Shown here: positions 16,307 through 24,291 of the stretch, one piece after another
How the letters are laid out: each line of letters starts with the position of its first letter
How positions within the stretch are numbered: the stretch's first letter is position 1
Assembly: GCF_001542625.1 (NCBI RefSeq)
Contig: NZ_CP016279.1
Span: 6,200,001 to 6,264,000, forward strand
DNA length: 64,000 bases
DNA from: Streptomyces griseochromogenes
GTDB taxonomy: Bacteria > Actinomycetota > Actinomycetes > Streptomycetales > Streptomycetaceae
Reading direction: 5' to 3'
The notes under the pieces: model-generated
What the model saw: the letters and a program-made list of their open reading frames with translations, nothing else
Databases searched by the model: none
What the model was told of the DNA's origin: nothing
Made by a program: the position numbers and the translations under genes

Positions 16307-18244
16307 TCAGGCCTTGGCCCGTTTGGCGCAGGCGCCCCCGGCGCACGCCGTGAGCCACTGGTCGAAGTCGGCGTCGTAGCGGGTGCCGATGCCGTCGTGG
16401 TAGACGGCGTATCCGCCGGTGTAGTCACCGACGCGGAAGCGGGAGAGCATGCTCTGGATGTCGTCGGGGTGCCGCTCGGCCATGTAGCGCACGGCCAGGT
16501 AGCCCCACGGGTAGGTGCGGGTCACGTCGCTGTTGTCGTAGGTGCTCTCGAACAGCGTGCTCAGCTTGTAGGTGTGCTTGCCGGCCTCCTGGATCGCCTG
16601 GTCGTCGGCGAGGTTCCGGTAGCTGTAGGAGACGTACTCGGCGAGGCCCTCGATCCACCAGATGTCCGGCACCGAGATCTGCTGGGGGAAGTCGCCCTTC
16701 ATGTCGTCGCGGCCGTCGAGGAAGTGCGTGTACTCGTGGTTGAGGTTCCAGATCCGGGCCACGAAGCCGTCGTCGGAGTCCTTCTGGTACATGATCGACT
16801 TCACCTGGTTGCCCGGGTCGGAGGGGTTCCCGTCCAGGGTGATGCCGCCGTTGTCGGTGCTGACGCCGTAGATCGCGCCCGCGTAGGTCTGGTAGTCGGC
16901 GCGGCTGGCGAAGACGACCAGCTGGATGGTGGAGACGTACTGGCCGGGTATCGCGCCGCCGGCCTTGACGACGCCCCGGAAGTAGGTGTCCTGGTTCAGC
17001 ACGCTGGCACACGCGGCGGCGAGGTCGTCGGCGGTCAGGGACTGGGCGAGGATGGTGTGCTGCTCGTCGCAGTGGTGGGTGATCGGCAGGGCCGCCTTGG
17101 TGAGCTTGGCGGGCAGGTCGCAGACGTCGTAGTACGAGCAGTTGGCGCCGTCGTAGGAGTTCGCCTGCGTCGCCACCGCGACCCACAGTCCGGCCGTGGG
17201 GCCGGTGATCTCCGACTCGTCCAGCAGTTCCTTGGCCAACGGCCGTACGGTGGCCTGGAGTTCGGGGTGTTCGACGTAACGCGCCACGTTCATGCCGGCA
17301 TTGGAGTCCAGGAAGGCATTGGCGGTGCCGAGCAGGTCCGTGTGGTCCAGCGCGAAGTCGTGCAGGGTGTCGGCGATGCCCGGGTCGGCGGCGACCGCTT
17401 TCACGTAGTCCGGGTTCCAGTTGCCGCGCCACAGCGGGGTGTACACATTGTTGACGGCCCTGACCATGCTGTCGATCGCGTCGTAGGAGCTGTCGTAGGC
17501 GTCCAGCAGGCGCTGGTAGACATCCAGGTAGCGACCCTGCTGGTCGGCGCTGTCGGTGAGGATGACGATCTCTCCGAGGATGTCGCCGTTGGCGGCCGTG
17601 ACGTCCTCGGAGTGGCTCCGGGCGAAGAAGGCGTCCAGGCCATGCGTGGTGGCGGTGGTCAGCTGGGAGCTGTACGACCCCACGTCACCGGGGTGGTTGA
17701 ACTGGACGTAGTAGCCGGCACGCAGGAAGAGGACCAGTTGCAGCAGTCCGGCGGAGTTGTCGCCGCGGTACTGCCCGGCGGTGCGGGTGAAGGCGTCCGC
17801 GACGCTCAGCATCTGGGACTCGCGGAAGATGTCGTGGGCGTCCCTGCCGGTGACCGGGAAGAGGGTGTTGACGCAGTCCGTGGTGGAGGACCTCACGAAC
17901 GTGACGAGGGCGGATCCGGTGCGGCTGCCGAAGTCGCCCGGGGTGCAGGAGGCCTTCTTCGCCCCGGTACGCGGGCGCGTTTCCGCGCTACGGGTCAGCG
18001 ACGGTGCGTGGGGAGGGAGTTGGGCGGGGCTGAGCCGCCGTGTCTGCGCCGCTGGACGTTCGGTGGCACCGCTGGTCGGCCCGGCCGGGGGTGGCGCGGG
18101 GACGTGCCTGCCGGGGGCGGGGGCGCCCGTACGGGCATGCGGCTGGGGTGAGGCCAACGCCGGTGTGGACAGCAGGCCGGCCACGGTGACACAGACGGCG
18201 GAGGCGTAGGCCAGGCGTCTGGGCAGCGCGAAGCGATAGCGCAT
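16307..18244 (-). CDS. Secreted M9 collagenase-type metalloprotease
   Basis: A 645-residue exported protease of the microbial collagenase family M9. Residues 1-31 form a Sec signal peptide (LAYASAVCVTVAGLLSTPALA), followed by a Pro/Ala/Arg-rich linker to about 95 and the activator domain. The catalytic domain has the zinc motif HEYTH at 503-507 and the third ligand Glu532 in WWIEGLAEY. It ends CAGGACAKRAKA without a PKD or collagen-binding domain, so it is a minimal form. GGAGGAATCCCG precedes the ATG. It probably digests collagen-like or gelatin substrates in soil. Confidence 0.93.
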   Translation of the reverse strand: MRYRFALPRRLAYASAVCVTVAGLLSTPALASPQPHARTGAPAPGRHVPAPPPAGPTSGATERPAAQTRRLSPAQLPPHAPSLTRSAETRPRTGAKKASCTPGDFGSRTGSALVTFVRSSTTDCVNTLFPVTGRDAHDIFRESQMLSVADAFTRTAGQYRGDNSAGLLQLVLFLRAGYYVQFNHPGDVGSYSSQLTTATTHGLDAFFARSHSEDVTAANGDILGEIVILTDSADQQGRYLDVYQRLLDAYDSSYDAIDSMVRAVNNVYTPLWRGNWNPDYVKAVAADPGIADTLHDFALDHTDLLGTANAFLDSNAGMNVARYVEHPELQATVRPLAKELLDESEITGPTAGLWVAVATQANSYDGANCSYYDVCDLPAKLTKAALPITHHCDEQHTILAQSLTADDLAAACASVLNQDTYFRGVVKAGGAIPGQYVSTIQLVVFASRADYQTYAGAIYGVSTDNGGITLDGNPSDPGNQVKSIMYQKDSDDGFVARIWNLNHEYTHFLDGRDDMKGDFPQQISVPDIWWIEGLAEYVSYSYRNLADDQAIQEAGKHTYKLSTLFESTYDNSDVTRTYPWGYLAVRYMAERHPDDIQSMLSRFRVGDYTGGYAVYHDGIGTRYDADFDQWLTACAGGACAKRAKA

Positions 18245-18390
18245 CGGGATTCCTCCACGAAGAGATGCGCCTCGGTGGGGTGTTGAGGCGTGTGAGGCAC
18301 TGTCTCAGCGGGTCACCCGTGTCAACAATGGCGTGTGACATAGCACATGACACTGACCACCCATAACATCGCGCACCCCCGCCCGGCCCG

Positions 18391-19344
18391 CTACGCCCCC
18401 GCGGCGCTCCAGGTCCGCGCGGCCCATGTCCTCAAGTGCGGTGCCTGGGCCACCAGATCGCGGTAGGCGTCGGTGGCCGACCGGAGCAGCGTGTCCACCA
18501 CGTCGTCGGTGACGGTGCCGGGCCGCCAGGCCAGCACATAGCGGCACCACAGCGGGGATCCGGCCAGCGGCTTGACGACGACGTGCGGGATCGGGCGCAG
18601 CGTCGGCTGTACGAGGGAGACACCGAGCCCGTCCGCGATCATGCTCTGCAACTGGGTCTGGTCACCGAGGAACTCGTGCACCGCGACGGGGGTGAAGCCG
18701 GCCGCCGTGCAGGCGTCGTAGAACACCCCGGGCCAGCCGGCGCCGTCGTCCGGGGTCACGAACCACGCGTCCTCGGCCAGGTCGGCCAGCTGCACCTGGG
18801 CGCACTGGCGCAGCCGGTGACGCGCGGGCAGGGCGACGAACGTGGGCTCGGTGACGATCCCACGGTGCCGCACGGCAGTCGAGTGGCGCAGTTCCATGCC
18901 GGGGTAGTCGGCGGCTATGGCCGCGTCCACCGCTCCCTCCTCCAGCAGCTCCACGATCCGCGAGGAGGCGTAGACGCTGGTCACGGCGAGGGAGAGTTCC
19001 GGCAGCCGGGTGCGCACGCGGGAGACCGTGCCCGAGAGCATGGGTGAGTTGGTCGCGGCGACGCGCAGGGTGCGGGGGGCCGGGGCGGCGGCCGGGCGGT
19101 GGCCGATGGCGTCGGCGCGGGCCAGGACGTCCCGGGCCTGCGCGACGACCTCGGCGCCGTACCGGGTCGGCCGCACGCCGCTCGCGCTCCGCTCGAACAG
19201 CGGCTCGCCCAGGTGCTGCTCGATACGCCTGAGCTGGGTGCTCACGGCGGGCTGTGAGTACCCGAGGTGTGTCGCGGCGCGGCCCACGCTGCCCGCGTCG
19301 GCGATCGCGCACAGCACCCGCAGGTGCCGAAGCTCCAGCTCCAT
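18391..19344 (-). CDS. LysR family transcriptional regulator
   Basis: A 317-residue LysR regulator. The winged helix is at 1-60 (LRHLRVLCAIADAGSVGRAA, LGYSQPAVSTQLRRIEQHLG) and the periplasmic-binding-like effector domain spans about 92-295. The start at 19344 gives the standard MELELRHLRVL N-terminus. No divergent partner gene lies directly upstream: the next gene is the end of an aldo/keto reductase reading in the same direction. Its target and inducer are not evident. The collagenase gene is 146 bp downstream in the same direction but has its own ribosome-binding site and promoter region. Confidence 0.92.
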   Translation of the reverse strand: MELELRHLRVLCAIADAGSVGRAATHLGYSQPAVSTQLRRIEQHLGEPLFERSASGVRPTRYGAEVVAQARDVLARADAIGHRPAAAPAPRTLRVAATNSPMLSGTVSRVRTRLPELSLAVTSVYASSRIVELLEEGAVDAAIAADYPGMELRHSTAVRHRGIVTEPTFVALPARHRLRQCAQVQLADLAEDAWFVTPDDGAGWPGVFYDACTAAGFTPVAVHEFLGDQTQLQSMIADGLGVSLVQPTLRPIPHVVVKPLAGSPLWCRYVLAWRPGTVTDDVVDTLLRSATDAYRDLVAQAPHLRTWAARTWSAAGA

Positions 19345-19507
19345 CGGTCCACTCCCCGTTCCGTCCCACGGCCTGCCCCGGGAGATCGTCCCTCTCCCGG
19401 GAAACCCGGTGCTCACCGCCCCGGCCGGCCGTGGTCGCGACCGGCGGACCGAAGCGTTCCATTGTGCCCTCGCGGGCACAAGGCGCGCGTCCGCCAGGTC
19501 CGGGCGG

Positions 19508-20422
19508 CTACCCTCCCTCCGCCTGCCGGTGCACGGTGTCGAGCAGGGCCAGGTCCTCGGCGGTCAGGCGCAGGGAGCCCGCCGCCACGTTGGACTCCAG
19601 GTGGGCCGGGTCGCCGGTGCCGGGGATGGCGAGCACATGCGGGCCGCGCCGCAGTGTCCAGGCGATGCGGACCTGGGCCGGGGTCGCGCCGTGGGCCAGG
19701 GCGACCTGCCGGATCCCCGGGGCGTCCGCGTCCTCGGCGCCGTACTGCCCGCCGTCGGCGGCGATCGAGTAGAACGGGACGAAGGCGATGCCCTGCTCGC
19801 CGCAGGAGCGGACGACGGCGTCCTGGTCGGGGCGGACCGCGATGCCGTACCTGTTCTGGACGCAGACCACGGGGGCGACGGCCCGGGCCTCGGCGAGCTG
19901 GGCGGGGGTCACGTTCGACAGGCCGAGGTGCCGGATGAGACCTGCCTCGCGCAGTTCGGCGAGGGCACCGAAGCGGTCGGCGAGGGAGTCCGTGCCGACC
20001 ACGCGCAGGTTCACCACGTCCAGGTGGTCGCGGCCGAGCTGGCGCAGGTTCTCCTCGACCTGGCCCCGTAGTTCGCCGGGCCCGGCATGCGGCAGCCAGT
20101 GCCCGCGGAGGTCACGGCCGGGGCCCACCTTGGTGGTGATGACGAGGTCGTCCGGGTAGGGCGCGAGGGCCCGGTCGATCAGTTCGTTGGCGGAGCGGAG
20201 CGGCGAGAAGTAGAAGGCGGCGGTGTCGATGTGGTTCACGCCGAGCTCGACCGCGCGACGCAGCACGGCGACCGCCTGGTCACGGTCGCGGGGTACGGCG
20301 CGGGGCACGAGCGCCGGGCCGGTCTGCGGCAGGCGCATCGCACCGAAGCCGATGCGGCGGACCTCCAGGTCCCCCAGCTTCCAGGTGCCCGATGCCGCCG
20401 CGGTGATGATCGTCGAGGTCAT
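19508..20422 (-). CDS. Aldo/keto reductase
   Basis: A 304-residue aldo/keto reductase of the bacterial oxidoreductase group that includes proteins annotated as pyridoxal or 2,5-diketogluconate reductase-like. The barrel starts at WKLGDLEVRRIGFGAMRLP. NHIDTAAFYFSP provides Asp and Tyr, and VITTKVGPG the Lys. The usual His after the fourth strand is replaced: DVVNLRVVG stands where family members have D-x-x-x-x-H, so the fourth tetrad residue looks absent. IAWTLRRGPHVLAIPGTGDPAHLESN is the cofactor end. It is divergent from an ArsR-type regulator, 72 bp away. Confidence 0.88.
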   Translation of the reverse strand: MTSTIITAAASGTWKLGDLEVRRIGFGAMRLPQTGPALVPRAVPRDRDQAVAVLRRAVELGVNHIDTAAFYFSPLRSANELIDRALAPYPDDLVITTKVGPGRDLRGHWLPHAGPGELRGQVEENLRQLGRDHLDVVNLRVVGTDSLADRFGALAELREAGLIRHLGLSNVTPAQLAEARAVAPVVCVQNRYGIAVRPDQDAVVRSCGEQGIAFVPFYSIAADGGQYGAEDADAPGIRQVALAHGATPAQVRIAWTLRRGPHVLAIPGTGDPAHLESNVAAGSLRLTAEDLALLDTVHRQAEGG

Positions 20423-20494
20423 GCCGGAATGATCCGCGGGCCGTAGGATCACGGCCATCGATTCGGATATGGGTGAATCCTCGGGGGCTCGGGC

Positions 20495-21481
20495 GTGGCG
20501 GACCTGCTGTTCTCGGTGCGGGACCTGGCGCACACCCGCTTCGCCGTGAGCCCCATGTGGGAGGTCGGTCCGGGCTTCCGGCTTCTGCGCGCCCGGACGG
20601 CGCATCCGGTCCACCGGACCTGGCTGGACCGGACACGGCCCCGCGTCCTGGCCGCCGGGCTGGACCGGGGCTGGCTGGCCGAGCTGATCCCGCCGTCCGG
20701 TTACGTCCCCGACTTCCTCAACCCGACGCCTTCGGGCCCGGCTCCCGCCCTGGCCGCCGAGCTGGACGGCATCGCCGCCGCGCCGCCCGGGCGGGTCCGG
20801 GACGACCTCGACCGCCTGCGCCGCGAACAGGGCGGCCTCGGACCGCGGGCACGCGCCCTGTACGCCCGCCCGGAGGCACGGCTCTCCCGGGTCGTCGAGG
20901 AGATAGAGACGTTCTGGGAGGTGGCGTACGCCCCCTACTGGGCGCGGATCAGGGCCGTGCTGGACGCGGATGTGTCCCACCGCGCGCGCCAGGTCGCCGA
21001 GCACGGCGCGGCCCGTCTCCTCAACGATCTGCACGCCTCGGTGCGCTGGGACGACGACACGCTCCGTCTGCTGCGCCGGCACCGCGCCCTGTCCCGGACG
21101 ACGACGGGGCCGGGGATGCTGCTGATCCCCTCGGTATTCACCGGCCCGCTCCCGCTGACCAGGGTGACGCCGCCCGATCCGCCCCAACTCGCCTATCCGG
21201 CCCGGGGCATCGGCTCGCTGTGGGAACCGAGGCAGCGCACCCGTACCGATGCCCTGGCCGGTGTGCTCGGGCGTTCCCGGACGCTGTTGCTGACCGAGCT
21301 GGACAGCCCTGCCTCCACCACCGAACTGGCCACCCGGACCGGGCTGTCCGCGGCCGGCGTCTCCCAGAACCTGACGGCGCTTCGGGACGCCGGCCTGGTC
21401 AGCGCCCACCGGGCGGGCCGCTGGGTGCTGTACGCGAGGACACCGGCCGGGGAGTCACTGCTGGCGGCCGCGTGTCCGTGA
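20495..21481 (+). CDS. ArsR-like winged-helix regulator with DUF5937-type N-terminal domain
   Basis: A 328-residue protein. The N-terminal two thirds (about 1-235, containing RFAVSPMWEVGPGFRLL and SRVVEEIETFWEVAYAPYW) match the DUF5937-like domain found in actinobacterial regulators. A winged helix follows at about 245-315 (TTELATRTGLSAAGVSQNLTALRDAGLVSAHRAG). GTG is the start. It is divergent from the aldo/keto reductase gene and probably regulates that gene, itself, or both. The ligand is unknown. Confidence 0.85.
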   Translation: MADLLFSVRDLAHTRFAVSPMWEVGPGFRLLRARTAHPVHRTWLDRTRPRVLAAGLDRGWLAELIPPSGYVPDFLNPTPSGPAPALAAELDGIAAAPPGRVRDDLDRLRREQGGLGPRARALYARPEARLSRVVEEIETFWEVAYAPYWARIRAVLDADVSHRARQVAEHGAARLLNDLHASVRWDDDTLRLLRRHRALSRTTTGPGMLLIPSVFTGPLPLTRVTPPDPPQLAYPARGIGSLWEPRQRTRTDALAGVLGRSRTLLLTELDSPASTTELATRTGLSAAGVSQNLTALRDAGLVSAHRAGRWVLYARTPAGESLLAAACP

Positions 21482-21651
21482 AGGCCGCGGGACGCCCGCC
21501 GGGGCGCCTGCGTCCGCGACCACGAAGCCATCAGCACTGCCAGGCCGCCAGCACCGCCGAGCCGGCCGCGCCCGTTCCTAGGCGACAGCCGGCTCGGTGA
21601 GCAGTTCACGAAGTAGGGCCGCCCGGTGGCGGTCCTTCTGGACCGCACCGC

Positions 21652-22539
21652 TCAGTGGCGCCCGAGCACCTCCGCGACCCGGATGAACCCGTCCGTGCCG
21701 TGGCCGAGGCCGATGACCCGGCGGGCCATTCCCTCGGTCGCGCGCATCACGCCCGCGTCGATCCCGTGGCTCTCGGAGACGGCGACGACATGGGCCATGG
21801 TCGAGACGGCCGAGGTGATGGGGTTGATCGCCCCGGAGTAGGTGCCGCTGTCGGCGTCCTCGGCGAACTCGGCGAAGAGCGGCGGAAGGATCGCGCCGAT
21901 GCCCTGGGCGAACGGCGCCAGTTCCCGGGCGGTGACGCCCTCGGCCCGGGCGATCGCCACGGCGTGCGCGTAGCCGGCCATCGCGGTCCAGAAGATGTCG
22001 AGCAGCGCGATGTCGAAGGTGGCGGCGCGCCCGATCTCCTCGCCGAGGTGGCTGTGTGTACCGCCCAGGGCCTCCAGGCGGGGCAGGTGCTCCTGGAAGA
22101 GGTCCCGCGGGCCGCTGTGCAGGAACACGGCGTCCGGTGTGCCGATGCTGGGGGCGGGTGTCATGATCGCGCCGTCCAGATAGCGGATGCCGTGGGCGGC
22201 CGCCCAGTCGGCCGTGCCGCGCGCACGGTCCGGGGTGTCGGCGGTGAGGTTGACGACGGTACGGCCCTTGAGCGCCCGGGTCACCGCCTCGCCCCGCAGG
22301 ATCGAATCGGCGGCGTCGTAGTCGACCACGCAGACGACGACCAGGTCGCTCGCGGCGACGGCCTCCTCGGCGGTGGCGGCACCGGCCGCGCCCTGTCCGG
22401 TCAGCTCGTGGGCGCGGCCCGGCGTACGGTTCCAGACCGTGGTCCGCAGCCCCGCCTTCAGGAAGGCGGCCGCGAGCGAGCGGCCCATCGGGCCGAGACC
22501 GAGCACGGTGACGGTGGACGGTGCGTAGGGTGTGGACAT
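21652..22539 (-). CDS. Imine reductase-like NADPH oxidoreductase
   Basis: A 295-residue beta-hydroxyacid-dehydrogenase-fold enzyme. The Rossmann motif GLGPMGRSLAAAFLKAG (14-30) ends with WNRTPGRAH, an Arg pair favouring NADPH. YLDGAIMTPAPSIG (120-133) and the C-terminal helical dimer domain are characteristic of imine reductases. Asp176 in TFDIALLD is at the position where IREDs carry Asp or Tyr; Asp is usual in (R)-selective members. It lacks the catalytic Lys of 6-phosphogluconate dehydrogenases. It is divergent from an HxlR regulator 79 bp away. Confidence 0.85.
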   Translation of the reverse strand: MSTPYAPSTVTVLGLGPMGRSLAAAFLKAGLRTTVWNRTPGRAHELTGQGAAGAATAEEAVAASDLVVVCVVDYDAADSILRGEAVTRALKGRTVVNLTADTPDRARGTADWAAAHGIRYLDGAIMTPAPSIGTPDAVFLHSGPRDLFQEHLPRLEALGGTHSHLGEEIGRAATFDIALLDIFWTAMAGYAHAVAIARAEGVTARELAPFAQGIGAILPPLFAEFAEDADSGTYSGAINPITSAVSTMAHVVAVSESHGIDAGVMRATEGMARRVIGLGHGTDGFIRVAEVLGRH

Positions 22540-22618
22540 GATTCAACTCCCGTATGCATAAAGATAAGTGGCGAAAGGACAGTCGAAGGGGCTGTGCCGG
22601 GAAACGAAGGGGACGAGG

Positions 22619-22969
22619 ATGACGCGCGGCCGCGCCCGGGATCCGAACGTGTGCGGAGTGACCGCCGCGATCGCCGTGATCGACGGCAAGTGGAAGACGC
22701 ACCTGCTCTGGCTTCTGGAGTCCGGCCCGTACCGGCCCGGCGAACTGCGGCGCCGGCTGCCGGGGCTGAGCGAGAAGGTGCTGACTCAGGCGCTGCGCGA
22801 GATGGAGTCGGACGGGCTGGTGCACCGGGAGGTGCACGACGTGCTGCCGCCGAAGACCGTGTATTCGCTGACCGGGTTCGGCCGCGACCTGGCCGAGGCC
22901 CTGGCTCCGCTGTCCGACTGGGGCCATCGCCGTCTGGAACGGCTCGTCGAGGCCGAGCCGGCGTCCTGA
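22619..22969 (+). CDS. HxlR family transcriptional regulator
   Basis: A 116-residue winged-helix protein with the HxlR signature: CGVTAAIAVIDGKWKTHLLW, GELRRRLPGLSEKVLTQALR, ESDGLVHREVHDVLPPKTVY and YSLTGFGR. HxlR proteins often sense aldehydes or quinones; a Cys is present at the N-terminal end of the domain (Cys11). The start at 22619 follows AAGGGG at 6 nt. The spacer to the divergent imine-reductase gene holds TATGCATA (22553-22560), a candidate half of the operator. Control of the divergent oxidoreductase is the likeliest role. Confidence 0.9.
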   Translation: MTRGRARDPNVCGVTAAIAVIDGKWKTHLLWLLESGPYRPGELRRRLPGLSEKVLTQALREMESDGLVHREVHDVLPPKTVYSLTGFGRDLAEALAPLSDWGHRRLERLVEAEPAS

Positions 22970-23181
22970 AGCACTGTCATCCTCCTCTCCGTCTCCCGTC
23001 CCGGCGGCCCCTGCCCTCGCACCACAGCCTCTCCCGGTGGAGCGGGGCTGCCAAGTACCCACAAAAAAGTGGGTGTTCCCCGGCGTCGGCCTGACTCTTG
23101 ACGCGCCTCGACTCCGATGGGACACACTCGTCCGTCGTGGTGCGGGCACCCGTGACCCTCGCGGACCGAGAGGAACCCGCC

Positions 23182-23620
23182 ATGGACCGGCCGCTCCCCG
23201 CCCGGCACCTGCGCCCCGATGGACTGCAACAGCTGGGACCGCCACAGCACCACGGCCACCGAGGACGAGGTGCTCGCGAACGCCCGTTTCCTGCGGGAGC
23301 ATCTGCTCGCGCACGGCCGGGACACCGTCGTGGTGGACATCCAGTGGTACGAGCCGAGGGCCCGAGCCCATGGCTACAACCCCGTCGCCCCGCTGGTCCC
23401 GCGCCGAGCGCGGCGAGGACCGGCTGTGCCGTCTCACCCGCCCCGCGCAGATCGGCCTGCTCACCCTGTGGCTGATCTCCCGTTCGCCGCTGAGGATGGA
23501 CGACGGCCTGCCCTCCGGCCCACCGAAGACCCTCGAACCGCTCACCACTGACGCGGCGTTGGCCGTGCGCTGTGGCACAGCACCGGCAACCATGAGGTGC
23601 TCCGCGAGCGGGAGCTCAGC
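23182..23620 (+). pseudogene. GH27-like alpha-galactosidase remnant
   Basis: Three out-of-frame blocks match a GH27-type glycosidase family. At 23219, DCNSWDRHSTTATEDEVLANA and DTVVVDIQWYEPRARAHGYN correspond to the N-terminal G-W-N-S-W-D region. At about 23405, EDRLCRLTRPAQIGLLTLWL and ISRSPLRMDDGLP correspond to the end of the barrel. At about 23570, WHSTGNHEVLRERELS belongs to the C-terminal domain. Roughly 250 residues of barrel are deleted at the 23398 junction, and another frame change occurs near 23568. There is no intact start. It is clearly non-functional. Confidence 0.7.
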
Positions 23621-23636
23621 TATAGCACTCTGCTAT

Positions 23637-23666
23637 TTGCCTAAAGCTTTTAGGCAGGTGCATAAT
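23637..23666 (+). promoter_or_regulatory. Promoter with TetR-type operator
   Basis: TTGCCT (23637-23642), an 18-bp spacer and CATAAT (23661-23666) form a good promoter for the TetR gene 27 bp downstream. The spacer contains the perfect inverted repeat TGCCTAAA-GCT-TTTAGGCA (23638-23656). A repressor bound there would block RNA polymerase, so autoregulation is expected. Confidence 0.75.
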
Positions 23667-23692
23667 TTCTTTCGGTTCACGGGAGGAAGCTC

Positions 23693-24262
23693 ATGGTGCG
23701 CGCAGGTCTGTCCACGGAGCGTCTCGTCCGTGCGGGAGCGGAGCTGGCCGACGAGGTCGGCTTCGAGCAGGTGACGGTGTCCGCGCTGGCCCGCCGGTTC
23801 GACGTCAAGGTCGCCAGCCTGTACTCGCATCTGAAGAACTCCCAGGACCTGAAGACCCGGATCGCCCTGCTCGCGCTGGAGGAACTGGCCGACCGGGCAG
23901 CCGACGCGCTGGCCGGGCGGGCCGGCAAGGACGCCCTCACGGCCTTCGCCGACGTGTACCGCGACTACGCCCGCGAGCACCCGGGCCGCTACGAGGCGGC
24001 CCGGTTCCGGCCGGACCCGAAGACGGCCGCGGCGAGCGCCGGGGGCCGGCACGCGCAGATGACCCGGGCGATCCTGCGCGGTTACGACCTGACGGAACCC
24101 GACGAGACCCATGCGGTCCGGCTGCTGGGCAGCGTCTTCCACGGCTACGTCAGCCTGGAGACGGCCGGCGGATTCAGTCACAGCGCCCCCGACGCGCAGG
24201 AGTCGTGGACCCGGATCCTGGACGCCCTCGACGCGCTGCTGCGCAACTGGCCGACGCCCTGA
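23693..24262 (+). CDS. TetR/AcrR family regulator
   Basis: A 189-residue repressor. The helix-turn-helix is at about 25-50 (TVSALARRFDVKVASLYSHLKN) and a WHG/TetR_C-type ligand domain follows (FADVYRDYAREHPGRYEAAR, GSVFHGYVSLETAGGF). This subfamily typically sits next to SGNH or oxidoreductase genes. GGGAGGAAGC precedes the ATG. The SGNH hydrolase gene begins 29 bp downstream, so the two form an operon under the palindromic operator at 23638-23656. Confidence 0.92.
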   Translation: MVRAGLSTERLVRAGAELADEVGFEQVTVSALARRFDVKVASLYSHLKNSQDLKTRIALLALEELADRAADALAGRAGKDALTAFADVYRDYAREHPGRYEAARFRPDPKTAAASAGGRHAQMTRAILRGYDLTEPDETHAVRLLGSVFHGYVSLETAGGFSHSAPDAQESWTRILDALDALLRNWPTP

Positions 24263-24291
24263 CCCCGCACCCCGACCGACAGGTACGCACC

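Noticed and set aside
16238..18151. A 637-codon plus-strand frame opposite the collagenase gene
   Set aside because: Same reason: composition typical of an antisense frame, no recognisable motifs, and the opposite strand encodes a clear M9 protease.
18300..18360. GTGTGACAT...ATGACAC sequence upstream of the collagenase gene as an operator
   Set aside because: The arms match only partially when aligned as an inverted repeat, below what I would call a site.
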